Assembly (NCBI GenBank): GCA_963702765.1
Contig: CAVPEB010000047.1
Location: forward strand, 9,612-73,611
Length of the DNA: 64,000 nt
DNA from: DATMNR01 sp963702765
GTDB taxonomy: Bacteria; Chloroflexota; Ktedonobacteria; Ktedonobacterales; Ktedonobacteraceae
Reading direction: 5' to 3'
Shown one piece after another: positions 35,687 through 43,345 of this stretch (its first letter is position 1; each line of letters begins with the position of its first letter). The position numbers and the translations under genes are program-made. The notes beneath the pieces were generated by a model that did not search any database, was not told the origin of the DNA, and worked only from the letters and a program-made list of their open reading frames with translations.

Positions 35687-36790
35687 TTATGAAGAAAGTA
35701 GTTGATCAATAAGCGGGACAATGTGTTGATTTGCCTGCAAATTCCAGGCTTTGAAAGCGCAGATGCTGCGCTCTTTTTCCGTAATCAAACCTGGGTTGCT
35801 TGTTATACTAGCAAAAACCTCTTTCTGGGCACTTGTTTCCAGGCAAACCCAGCCCAAATTGTGCCGCTTAATGAATTGAAGGTTGGGAGTTTCCTGGCCT
35901 GGAATGCACGCTGTCGCGATAAACGGTTTCTCTAGCATGAACGATTCGGAGATAAAGCTAGCTCCGGCCTTGCCAGCTATCACATCTGCGGAAGCCATAT
36001 ATGGAGCGATTGTCTCAGTAAAGGGTAGCACACGTACTTTTTTGATACCCACATAACGTGATGCCATGGTCTCATTATTGCCGACTGCAAGGATTATTTG
36101 CACCGGCATATCCATATGCAATAAAGTCTTGATAGTTCTATCGATTCCCGCTGAGCCTTTTGCACCACCCTGGAGAAAGATGGTAAAGATCGCAGGATCA
36201 AAACCCAGGATAGCGAGCGTTTTCTCTTTTACATTGACAGGGACATTTAAAAATTGGTGACGTACCGGTCTCCCTGTAAGGTGTAAGCGATCCCTGGTGA
36301 TACCCTTTTTCAAGGCCTGAACAAAGATTTCACTTGTTGGGGCAAGATAGGCATCAGCGTGCTTCTCAATAAACCAGGTCATGTGCAATCGTCCCAGATC
36401 TGTAAGTTGAAATACAAGAGGCACGCGTTTTCGGCTCCTCTCATTTGCACGAGCAACCGCATATGATAAGAGTGCATGTGTTGTTATCATAAGTTGAGGC
36501 TGGATGTGCTGTATGGCGTTGAGTATGCGCCCATTGTCAAGCAGTGTAACCACTTGTTGCATGCAGAATGAGCCTAATGTATTGTCCGTGAGAGTGAATT
36601 GCCATTCTAACAGCTTCACAAAATGCCGGCTGGCTGAGGTATAACGACGATCAACAGCCTCAGACTGTGGATTCACAATAGCAACATTGTAGTGTGAGTC
36701 AAGCATTCCCTTCAGTGATTGCGCAAGATTGAGATGTCCACCACCCGTATGGGTAGTAAGAATCAAAATGATGGGTTTCGATACTGTCAT
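35687..36790 (-). CDS. MGDG-synthase-like GT28 glycosyltransferase
   Basis: 367 aa. The N-terminal domain has LTTHTGGGHLNLAQSL, the glycine-rich motif of monogalactosyl/diglucosyl-diacylglycerol synthases, and the C-terminal domain has ADVIAGKAGASFISESFMLEKPFI, the GT28 nucleotide-sugar site. Likely a membrane-surface enzyme transferring a sugar to diacylglycerol. Next to sqdB and two envelope genes, it is a candidate glycolipid synthase, possibly the missing sulfoquinovosyltransferase, although that role is normally GT4. Third gene of a minus-strand unit that starts at 37935. Confidence 0.8.
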   Translation of the reverse strand: MTVSKPIILILTTHTGGGHLNLAQSLKGMLDSHYNVAIVNPQSEAVDRRYTSASRHFVKLLEWQFTLTDNTLGSFCMQQVVTLLDNGRILNAIQHIQPQLMITTHALLSYAVARANERSRKRVPLVFQLTDLGRLHMTWFIEKHADAYLAPTSEIFVQALKKGITRDRLHLTGRPVRHQFLNVPVNVKEKTLAILGFDPAIFTIFLQGGAKGSAGIDRTIKTLLHMDMPVQIILAVGNNETMASRYVGIKKVRVLPFTETIAPYMASADVIAGKAGASFISESFMLEKPFIATACIPGQETPNLQFIKRHNLGWVCLETSAQKEVFASITSNPGLITEKERSICAFKAWNLQANQHIVPLIDQLLSS

Positions 36791-36802
36791 TGTTATGCTC
36801 TC

Positions 36803-37501
36803 TTATTCGGGGATGGGCAATGGGCTAGTATCATGTTCAACAACACTCATCGTTGGTTGGAGACTGATATTCTCCTCAACTTTAAGTGCGATAGAGGCCC
36901 TCCTCTGGCGTATTTTTCGCACCATGAGAACGGAAAGCAGAATAGTTGCAAGGAAAGCAAGAAAAAGGCCTGAAAAGGCTCCAAGAATACCAGCCACTTC
37001 CTCCCAGCTTTCAGCGAAGATATAACCGAGGCTCAGAGGAATGGCTGCTCCTAGTATCTGACCACAAACATCCCAGAGCAAAAAGTTTCGAAACGGGTAC
37101 TGCTCAATTCCTGCCAGAAAGTTTATCGGACCACCAAGAGCGACGATAAAAAATCGAGAGATAAAGATGGCCCATGCTGTTTTGCTTCTGAAGTACGCGC
37201 GCCCTCGCGCCAATGCAGTTGGCGAGATAAATTGAAAACGTTTCTGTCTCTCAAACCAACTCAGCAGAGGAGTTCCTACCCAACGGCCAATGAAATAGCC
37301 AATATTGTCACCCAGCACTGCAGCGCTTACGGCGACAGGAAGCAGGATGAAGATATTGAAATCGCCAAAGGCGACGAAGGCTCCTGCAGCATAAAGGAGC
37401 AAATTACCGGAAATGGGTGCACCAATAGCAGCAACGAAAACGATCAACCAGAGAGCCGGATAGCCATATTGTTGTAGAGCACTGATAAAGAATGTGTTCA
37501 A
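36803..37501 (-). CDS. DedA-family membrane protein
   Basis: 232 aa with the DedA/VTT layout: re-entrant and membrane segments VFVAAIGAPISGNLLLYAAG, VAVSAAVLGDNIGYFIGRWVG, SRFFIVALGGPINFLAGIEQYPFRNFLLWDVCG and a C-terminal helix near residue 185. The FISRFFxxxxGGPxxxxAG motif, with its essential Arg, is conserved. DedA proteins act in lipid carrier or phospholipid flipping and proton-motive-force homeostasis. It overlaps the upstream gene by four bases, so it is translationally coupled; the glycosyltransferase follows 12 bases on. Confidence 0.9.
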   Translation of the reverse strand: MNTFFISALQQYGYPALWLIVFVAAIGAPISGNLLLYAAGAFVAFGDFNIFILLPVAVSAAVLGDNIGYFIGRWVGTPLLSWFERQKRFQFISPTALARGRAYFRSKTAWAIFISRFFIVALGGPINFLAGIEQYPFRNFLLWDVCGQILGAAIPLSLGYIFAESWEEVAGILGAFSGLFLAFLATILLSVLMVRKIRQRRASIALKVEENISLQPTMSVVEHDTSPLPIPE

Positions 37502-37935
37502 GGTTCTGCTCTCCCATATACTGGTGCTAGATGATTTTTTGAGGAATGATACACCCGCGACGGCATTGTGATGCCAGGATGCTGCTGACGGTAGATCAGA
37601 ATGGCGTGCTGTAGGGTATGTATCACTTGATCCACAGGTTGATGTTTGCGATTCGCAATCTCATACAGAGTCACATGGTGGTACGAAACAGGACTGGAAA
37701 TTTCTAGTGAACGATACACGTAATACTCGGGGACGTGATAAATACGAGAGATAGCCGGAACTGTCATCCAGGCACTAATCGTACTCACCTTTCCTGCCTT
37801 GACATCATGATTCTGCAGTTGGAGATTTCGTACTGCTTCAAAGGTATTTGCAGTGGTAAAGGCCGAAAATACCAGTGCAAGTAGCAACAGAGCACTTAAT
37901 ACACTGAGTTTCATCCGTTCGCGCATTGTTTCCAA
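37498..37935 (-). CDS. Secreted or membrane-anchored protein, unknown
   Basis: 145 aa. N-terminal basic residues then LSVLSALLLLALVFSAFTTA: a signal peptide or anchor. The rest (ISRIYHVPEYYVYRSLEIS, then YEIANRKHQPVDQVIHTLQ) reads like a small helical domain with weak helix-turn-helix character, possibly LysM-like in spacing. No family recognised. First gene of the minus-strand unit with the DedA protein and glycosyltransferase, suggesting an envelope role. Confidence 0.6.
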   Translation of the reverse strand: METMRERMKLSVLSALLLLALVFSAFTTANTFEAVRNLQLQNHDVKAGKVSTISAWMTVPAISRIYHVPEYYVYRSLEISSPVSYHHVTLYEIANRKHQPVDQVIHTLQHAILIYRQQHPGITMPSRVYHSSKNHLAPVYGRAEP

Positions 37936-38043
37936 TCCCTACTGACGATTATTTTTCCCTTGAAAAATGAGTTTCAGAAAGAGATATGATGTATCGTATT
38001 GTATCAAGCCTACCATAAGTTGCAACCAAAATGCATGAGAGTT

Positions 38044-38088
38044 TTCTCATCTTCTTCCAATGGCATTTTCATCATCACCTGCTAAGCT
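38044..38088 (+). promoter_or_regulatory. Triple-heptamer operator and -10 box upstream of the GtrA-GT2 gene
   Basis: TTCTCAT (38044-38050), TTCCAAT (38055-38061), TTTTCAT (38066-38072), 11-base period, then ten bases to TAAGCT (38083-38088) as the -10 box. The orientation points to the gene at 38454, with a leader of about 365 bases that includes repeats, although it also lies near the minus-strand operon start. The weaker -10 suggests stronger dependence on the activator. Confidence 0.6.
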
Positions 38089-38209
38089 ACATTAGCGAGG
38101 GGCTAAAGAGACACTTGCCCGTCTGTGTGTCGCTTGATAGAACCTGTTATGTGTAGCCCTGTATGCTTTTGACATTATTGATCCAGGTGAGGGTAACATC
38201 CCCGAGGAA

Positions 38210-38390
38210 GGCCGATGAATTGGCGGTGTGCGCGATACATCGGCACCTACGGTTGTTTGATTGGACCCGAGGAGGGCTCGGTGAATTGGCGGTGTGCGCG
38301 ATATATGGGCGTACGCGATATATCGGTGTGATGAGCAAGGCACCCGCGAGAGCAGGATACCCGCAAGGGAGTATCCCTACATTTCATGTG
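38210..38390. repeat. R1 and R3 repeats in the leader of the GtrA-GT2 gene
   Basis: Two R1 units (38210-38252 and 38275-38330; GGCGGTGTGCGCGATA core) are followed by an R3 unit at about 38339-38390 (CACCCGCGAGAG, then GGGAGTATCCCTACATTTCAT). R3 units recur at 44761, 59265 and 63141. The 37936-38453 spacer has no other feature apart from the operator at 38044. Confidence 0.75.
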
Positions 38391-38453
38391 GTCGCCTGGA
38401 TTAAGTTGTTTAAGGATATATAGGGCTACGCACTTTTTTGAGAGGATGTATTC

Positions 38454-39851
38454 GTGATAGAAACTTCTGATTTGCATTATAAAGAAACATTTGAAGCTCT
38501 CAATTCTGTTCAATCTCAACTTAAAGAGCAAAAAGCCGACCATCAGGCTGGTGCTGGACGGAAGCGCTGGATGGGACAAGTAATTCGTTTTGGCCTGGTG
38601 GGCGGATTAAATACGATAGTGGATCTACTGATCTTAAATATGTTATTGCTACTGTTTCCGACAAACAGTACGCGGATGATCTTGATTTTCGGCGCTATTG
38701 CATACAGTATAGGCGCGGTCAACAGTTTTCTCTTGAATAAATATTGGACCTTTGGATACCGACAGAGAACGAGCTGGAGAGAAGTCGCGCGTTTCGTTGT
38801 GACCACTTTGTTGGGTATAGGATGGAGCAGCATTATTCTGTGGCTTGCCAGTAATGCTTTGCAACCTCTATTGATTAATCCTATGATCTGGGCGAATGTT
38901 TCGAAAGTGATTGCTATCTGTGGTACGGTGACGATCAATTATCTGGGGATGAGTTTATGGGTGTTTGTGAGCAATGCGAGTAAGGCACATGCGCAGTTCA
39001 TGGTACCTGCGCGATATGAAGGCAATAATCTCACATCAAATGGTGGAGGATTATATGCTTCGAGCGGTTACGAGCAGTCAAGTGTGATTGAGAGTAAATC
39101 AGCAAGCAGCCATAGTATCTCAGTTGTTCTACCCGCATATAACGAGGAGGAGATCATTGCAAGGACAGTAAAAGTGGCCATGGATGTATTGAATGCCTGG
39201 GGCATGGATTTCGAGATCCTGGTTGTCAATGATGGGAGCACGGATAGAACAGGGGAGATAGTGGCAGCGATTGTTGATGCACATCCGCGCGTTCTTCTCA
39301 TTACTCATGAATTGAATCAGGGTTATGGATCTTCACTGGTGAGTGGTTTCGCAGCGGCCACAAAGGAACTGGTCTTCTTTATGGACTCTGATGGGCAATT
39401 TGATATTCAGGATTTACAGGAGTTTTTCCCACTGATCGATACGTATGACGCCGTGATTGGCTATCGAATAGATCGACAAGATTCGTGGATGCGCAAGATT
39501 AATGCGTGGGGATGGAATCAACTGATCGGTTGGGTGCTGAATGTTCACGTTCGGGATGTGGACTGCGCGTTCAAACTTCTGCATGCGGAATTTCTGCATC
39601 AACATCCGTTGGAAACGCGCGGAGCAATGATCAATGCAGAATTGTTGTACAGATTGCAACGTGCTGGATGTAGTTACAAGGAAGTTGGCGTGATTCATCT
39701 GCCTCGCTTGCATGGGCAAGCTACGGGAGCGAAGCTGAGGGTAATCTTGCGAGCATTTCGCGAACTGTTCGTGTCGGCGCGCAAGTGGAATCGTGAGGAG
39801 CAAAGACTTCTTGCACAACCCTCGAAGCGGGAATTACAAACGCGGGGATGA
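38454..39851 (+). CDS. GtrA-like flippase fused to GT2 polyprenyl-phosphate glycosyltransferase
   Basis: 465 aa from GTG 38454 (AGAGGA upstream). About residues 40-175 are a four-helix GtrA domain (RFGLVGGLNTIVDLLILN, NSFLLNKYWTF, TINYLGMSLWVFVSN). About 222-440 are a GT2 domain of the dolichyl-phosphate mannose synthase type: SVVLPAYNEEE, VVNDGSTDRT, FFMDSDGQFD (DxD metal site). The two parts usually work as partners: the GT2 loads a sugar onto undecaprenyl phosphate and GtrA flips it. Here they are one protein, in the reverse order to the common GT2-then-GtrA arrangement. It is likely used for glycosylation of cell-surface polymers. Confidence 0.88.
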   Translation: MIETSDLHYKETFEALNSVQSQLKEQKADHQAGAGRKRWMGQVIRFGLVGGLNTIVDLLILNMLLLLFPTNSTRMILIFGAIAYSIGAVNSFLLNKYWTFGYRQRTSWREVARFVVTTLLGIGWSSIILWLASNALQPLLINPMIWANVSKVIAICGTVTINYLGMSLWVFVSNASKAHAQFMVPARYEGNNLTSNGGGLYASSGYEQSSVIESKSASSHSISVVLPAYNEEEIIARTVKVAMDVLNAWGMDFEILVVNDGSTDRTGEIVAAIVDAHPRVLLITHELNQGYGSSLVSGFAAATKELVFFMDSDGQFDIQDLQEFFPLIDTYDAVIGYRIDRQDSWMRKINAWGWNQLIGWVLNVHVRDVDCAFKLLHAEFLHQHPLETRGAMINAELLYRLQRAGCSYKEVGVIHLPRLHGQATGAKLRVILRAFRELFVSARKWNREEQRLLAQPSKRELQTRG

Positions 39852-39882
39852 ATATGAAAGTTGAGGGGCAATTATTGGAAGA

Positions 39883-39927
39883 TTCTCATGTTTTTCCAAT
39901 GGAATTTTAATCAGCCTGGCATATGAT
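39883..39927 (+). promoter_or_regulatory. Triple-heptamer operator and -10 box upstream of 40085
   Basis: TTCTCAT (39883-39889), TTCCAAT (39894-39900), TTTTAAT (39905-39911), then ten bases to TATGAT (39922-39927), a good -10 box. Same geometry as at 34322 and 38044. It would start the transcript that includes the small membrane protein, the ferric-reductase-like protein and the SHOCT protein, just ahead of a two-component system. Confidence 0.7.
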
Positions 39928-40084
39928 TGGGTAGATTGGGAAAATAAGCTTGAGTATTGCTATGGGAAAATTATTAGGAGGACGTTTGTATGGCATGCAT
40001 ACAGGAGTTGAAGAGATAGAGGGTAACATGTCGAGAGTGAGCTTAGCTTGATGCACTTGCATGTAATTGTGAAGAGGAGACTAG

Positions 40085-40522
40085 ATGCAGACGAATCCAT
40101 ACGAAGGTGAAAAGCCACTTGCGTGGATGCCGCAAGAGAATCGGTTCTACGAGCGTGAATCCGACAAGGTATATAGCAGTCAGCAGCCAGCAGCTTTACA
40201 TTATCAGCAATGGCAACAAAATATTCAAAATCCGAGGCCAAAGTTACAAGAGCGCATGCCAAAAACTCAGGCGTTGGAACTTGTGAATGTATACAAGAAA
40301 CGGCTGATCGTTGCATCGCTGGTAGTATTTGGTATGGTGAGCGGGCTTGTGGCGTTTCACCAGGTTGGCACTACGGCAACCCAGAATCAAGTAAGTCCTT
40401 CTCAATCGGCGCCTGTACCCCAACCCTCTAACGGTGGTGGTTTCTTTGATCAACAGGGGGGAAATAATTTTGGATCCGGGGGCTTCGGGCAGCAACCATC
40501 TTCGGGATCTGGAGTTTCCTAA
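40085..40522 (+). CDS. Single-pass membrane protein with Gln/Gly/Ser-rich tail
   Basis: 145 aa. Hydrophilic Gln-rich N-terminal half, one membrane helix (LIVASLVVFGMVSGLVAF, about 78-95), then an external tail rich in Gln, Ser, Pro and Gly (GGGFFDQQGGNNFGSGGFG). ATG follows AAGAGGAGACTAG. The layout suggests a cytosolic N-terminus and a disordered outer tail. No family recognised. First gene after the 39883 promoter; the next gene is a haem-type membrane reductase, so an accessory role there is possible. Confidence 0.6.
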   Translation: MQTNPYEGEKPLAWMPQENRFYERESDKVYSSQQPAALHYQQWQQNIQNPRPKLQERMPKTQALELVNVYKKRLIVASLVVFGMVSGLVAFHQVGTTATQNQVSPSQSAPVPQPSNGGGFFDQQGGNNFGSGGFGQQPSSGSGVS

Positions 40523-40609
40523 ATATATGCTTCCAGCGGACTGAGCTATAATAATAACATATGGGGAAGTTTGGAGCTAAGGCCAGTCGAGCTTATATAA
40601 GGAGGGGCT

Positions 40610-41788
40610 ATGAGCATCTGGCAAACAGTGACCTGGAATGTAGCACGAACAGGTGGGTTTACTGCATACATTTTACTCACATTAGCGGTGGCGGTGGGGT
40701 TGGCGCTGACGATGCAGCTACAGTCGCCCAGCTATTGGCCTCGCCTGATCAATAGTGAACTGCATAACTTTTTGACTCTGCTCAGTGTCGTATTTGTTGG
40801 TGTTCATATCCTGGCGGTATGGATTGATCCTTTTACGCGTTTTGGATGGAACGAGGTATTCATTCCTTTTGTGAGCCATTACAGGGCGACGTGGATGGCT
40901 CTTGGCATTCTGGCGCTTTATCTGGGGATAGCTATAGGTATTAGCACGTGGCTGCGTCCCCTGATTGGATATGCCTGGTGGCGCCGACTGCATGTGCTCA
41001 CATTGGGCGTTTATGGGCTTGTTACCGTCCATGGAATCGCAACGGGAAGTGATACACAAACCTGGTGGGGGCTGGTCATCTACGGGGGGAGCATTGCTCT
41101 TATCGGTGGATTGCTGTGCTGGCGCTTGCTTGTTCCAGTTAACGATCGAGGACGAGCACACCCAATTCTGGCATCGCTGCTTGGATTGGCTATACTGGCC
41201 GGGTTGATCTTTACGGTTGCTGGCCCATTACAACCAGGATGGAATGCGGTTGCCAATGGCGCTTCTTCTGGAAATAGTCTCTCTCAGTCAGTAGTACCCT
41301 CTCCAACGCAACGAGTGCCTTCAATATCTCAGGGTGGTAATACCAGCAATCCCTTTTCTGTCCCATTTACAGCTTCGTTCCAAGGAACATTGGCACAGAA
41401 CGGCCCAGACAGTAGTGGCGCTGTGACACTGCATGTTAATGCAACTTTGAGTGATGGCGCGCAGGGGGTTCTGACAATTATTTTGCAGGGTACACAAGAG
41501 GGCTTTGGCGGCCAGGGAAGTGGATTATCGATTACCTCGACACAGGTGAAACTTGGCCAGGATGCAGCGAGACCACTATATCAGGGATACCTGACCGACT
41601 TACGAAGTAATGAGATACGCTGGCGTATGTCTGCTCTACTATCGAACGTTGGGGTAGGAACGAATAAGGTGCAGGCACAAATTGAAATGCAGGTAGATTC
41701 TTCCGGGCAGGTGACCGGAGTGATTCAGGGGGCACCTGTTCAAGGTTCTCCGTCCACTCCATCCACTCCTACGACTCAGCAAGTGTAG
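40610..41788 (+). CDS. Ferric-reductase-like transmembrane protein
   Basis: 392 aa, ATG after AGGAGGGGCT. The N-terminal 215 residues hold about six membrane helices with His pairs typical of b-haem binding in the FRE/YedZ (MsrQ) group: ELHNFLTLLSVVFVGVHIL and RRLHVLTLGVYGLVTVHGIA. The C-terminal 170 residues are external and beta-rich with low-complexity Ser/Gln linkers (FTASFQGTLAQNGPDSSGAVTLHV), not a flavin-binding reductase domain. It probably moves electrons across the membrane to an external partner; electron source and acceptor are unknown. Confidence 0.78.
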   Translation: MSIWQTVTWNVARTGGFTAYILLTLAVAVGLALTMQLQSPSYWPRLINSELHNFLTLLSVVFVGVHILAVWIDPFTRFGWNEVFIPFVSHYRATWMALGILALYLGIAIGISTWLRPLIGYAWWRRLHVLTLGVYGLVTVHGIATGSDTQTWWGLVIYGGSIALIGGLLCWRLLVPVNDRGRAHPILASLLGLAILAGLIFTVAGPLQPGWNAVANGASSGNSLSQSVVPSPTQRVPSISQGGNTSNPFSVPFTASFQGTLAQNGPDSSGAVTLHVNATLSDGAQGVLTIILQGTQEGFGGQGSGLSITSTQVKLGQDAARPLYQGYLTDLRSNEIRWRMSALLSNVGVGTNKVQAQIEMQVDSSGQVTGVIQGAPVQGSPSTPSTPTTQQV

Positions 41789-41816
41789 CTGCTCATTATG
41801 TGAAAGGATGTTGGTC

Positions 41817-42188
41817 ATGCATAGATTCGGACATCACTGGATGAATGGGCATCAGTGGGGAGGTGGATTTTTCGGGGGGCCTGGATTGCTTCTTTCAGTA
41901 ATGGGAACGTTAGTCTGGATAGCGTTGATAATTGGGCTGGCCTGGGCAATTCTCAGTTTGCTTATGCCTACAATACGACCGATGTTGGCGGATATTTTTG
42001 GCTCTAAATCGGCAAATGTTTCAGCTTTAGAGATTCTACGCCAGCGGTATGCGTCGGGTGAGATCGATGGAGTTACATTCGAGCAGATGCATGAGCGGTT
42101 GCTGGCATCGTATCAGCAAGAAGGCCATGGGGTGCCTCAAGATGCAGGATATCAAGAGGAGGGCTGGATTAGATACAAGAACACTTGA
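41817..42188 (+). CDS. SHOCT-domain membrane protein
   Basis: About 123 aa from ATG 41817, preferred over ATG 41808 because AAAGGA then has normal spacing. His/Trp/Gly-rich N-terminus (HRFGHHWMNGHQWGGGFFG), one membrane helix (VMGTLVWIALIIGLAWAILSLL), and a C-terminal SHOCT motif (ALEILRQRYASGEIDGVTFEQ). Such proteins often sit beside haem or metal-linked membrane systems. Likely the last gene of the 40085 transcript. Confidence 0.8.
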   Translation: MHRFGHHWMNGHQWGGGFFGGPGLLLSVMGTLVWIALIIGLAWAILSLLMPTIRPMLADIFGSKSANVSALEILRQRYASGEIDGVTFEQMHERLLASYQQEGHGVPQDAGYQEEGWIRYKNT

Positions 42189-42279
42189 ATTGGCTGTGCC
42201 TCTATATAGCCGATGGGTATCGGAAAATGGGCGGATGTACGGTGATGGGAGTGCAGTGAGGCGTTTCGGATAGGGGACG

Positions 42280-42475
42280 GGAGATCCTTCGCTGGCGCTC
42301 AGGATGACAAGAGAGGGAGTCAAGGATGACAAGAGGGGAGTTCGGCATGACAAGGGGGGAATTTGGCTGAATTGTGAAAGGGTAAGTTGATTGATGCGAA
42401 GGAGGGGTCGATAATGTGGATTGGCAACGAAGCGCCGCTACATCGGCGGTGGGCGCGATCACATCTGCCCCTACA
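42280..42475. repeat. R2 and R1 repeats upstream of the two-component genes
   Basis: R2: GATCCTTCGCTGGCGCTC followed by repeated AGGATGACAAGAGGG-type units to about 42360. An R1 variant (GCCGCTACATCGGCGGTG then GCGCGATCACATC) occupies 42433-42475. The remainder of 42189-42649 contains a TATAGT box near 42584 that may serve the response-regulator promoter. Confidence 0.65.
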
Positions 42476-42649
42476 GTGCGCGGATTATGCTTGTTAATCA
42501 GCATAATCGGGCCTAGGAAATTCCCATTTTGCCTAAAAGCCAGTATACATTTTAGAGGGTGGGTTTTCTATTTTTGTGCGGTATAGTACACTAAGTTTAG
42601 ATTTCCTGATGATTAACTGGCAACTACGTTGGGAGAAAGGGGTTGGCCA

Positions 42650-43324
42650 ATGCATATACTGGTGGTGGAAGACGAGCAGCGATTGGCATATCTACTACGC
42701 CGTGTTTTGCTGGAAGAGCGTCATTCCGTTGATATTGCGCATGATGGAAATGCTGGTCTTAATCTTGCGTTGAGCGATACGTATGATGTTGTCATTTTGG
42801 ATATCATGCTACCTGGTATCGATGGCATTGATGTTTGCCGGCAGATGCGCGCAGAGCGTATTATGTCGCCTGTTCTGATGCTGACTGCTCGAGGGTCTGT
42901 GGAAGACCGTGTGACTGGTCTCAATGTAGGTGCTGATGATTACCTCACTAAACCGTTTGCAATGGAGGAACTGCTGGCCCGCATTAACGCTTTGCTGCGG
43001 CGCCGTGATCAACGTTTTGATGAGAATCCGCGACTTTGTGTGGGTGATTTAACGCTTGACCTGGTGGGGCATGAGGCACGCCGTGATGGACGAGTCATTG
43101 AGTTAACGGCGAAAGAGTTTGCTCTGCTCGAATATTTAATGCGGCACCAAGGCCGGGTACTCACGCGCACACAAATCGTCGATGCCGTTTGGCGATATGA
43201 CATGGAGGCGCTTTCGAACGTTGTCGACATTTACATTCACTATTTACGTGATAAGGTTGACCAGGGGTTTTCACAGTCATTAATAAAGACCGTGCGTGGC
43301 GTTGGTTACAAGATTGAAGCATAA
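42650..43324 (+). CDS. OmpR-family response regulator
   Basis: About 224 aa from ATG 42650 (AAAGGGG upstream); an in-frame ATG 21 bases earlier is less likely. Receiver domain: ILVVEDEQ acidic pocket, VVILDIMLPGIDG with the phosphorylated Asp, MLTARG, and YLTKPF with the conserved Lys. The C-terminal winged helix (LELTAKEFALLEYLMRHQGRVLTR, then VVDIYIHYLRDKV, then TVRGVGYKI) is the OmpR/PhoB type, which binds direct heptamer-like repeats at about 11-base spacing. That matches the operators found at 34322, 38044 and 39883. Paired with the histidine kinase 22 bases downstream. Confidence 0.93.
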   Translation: MHILVVEDEQRLAYLLRRVLLEERHSVDIAHDGNAGLNLALSDTYDVVILDIMLPGIDGIDVCRQMRAERIMSPVLMLTARGSVEDRVTGLNVGADDYLTKPFAMEELLARINALLRRRDQRFDENPRLCVGDLTLDLVGHEARRDGRVIELTAKEFALLEYLMRHQGRVLTRTQIVDAVWRYDMEALSNVVDIYIHYLRDKVDQGFSQSLIKTVRGVGYKIEA

Positions 43325-43345
43325 CAAGACAAGAGGAGCAGCAGC

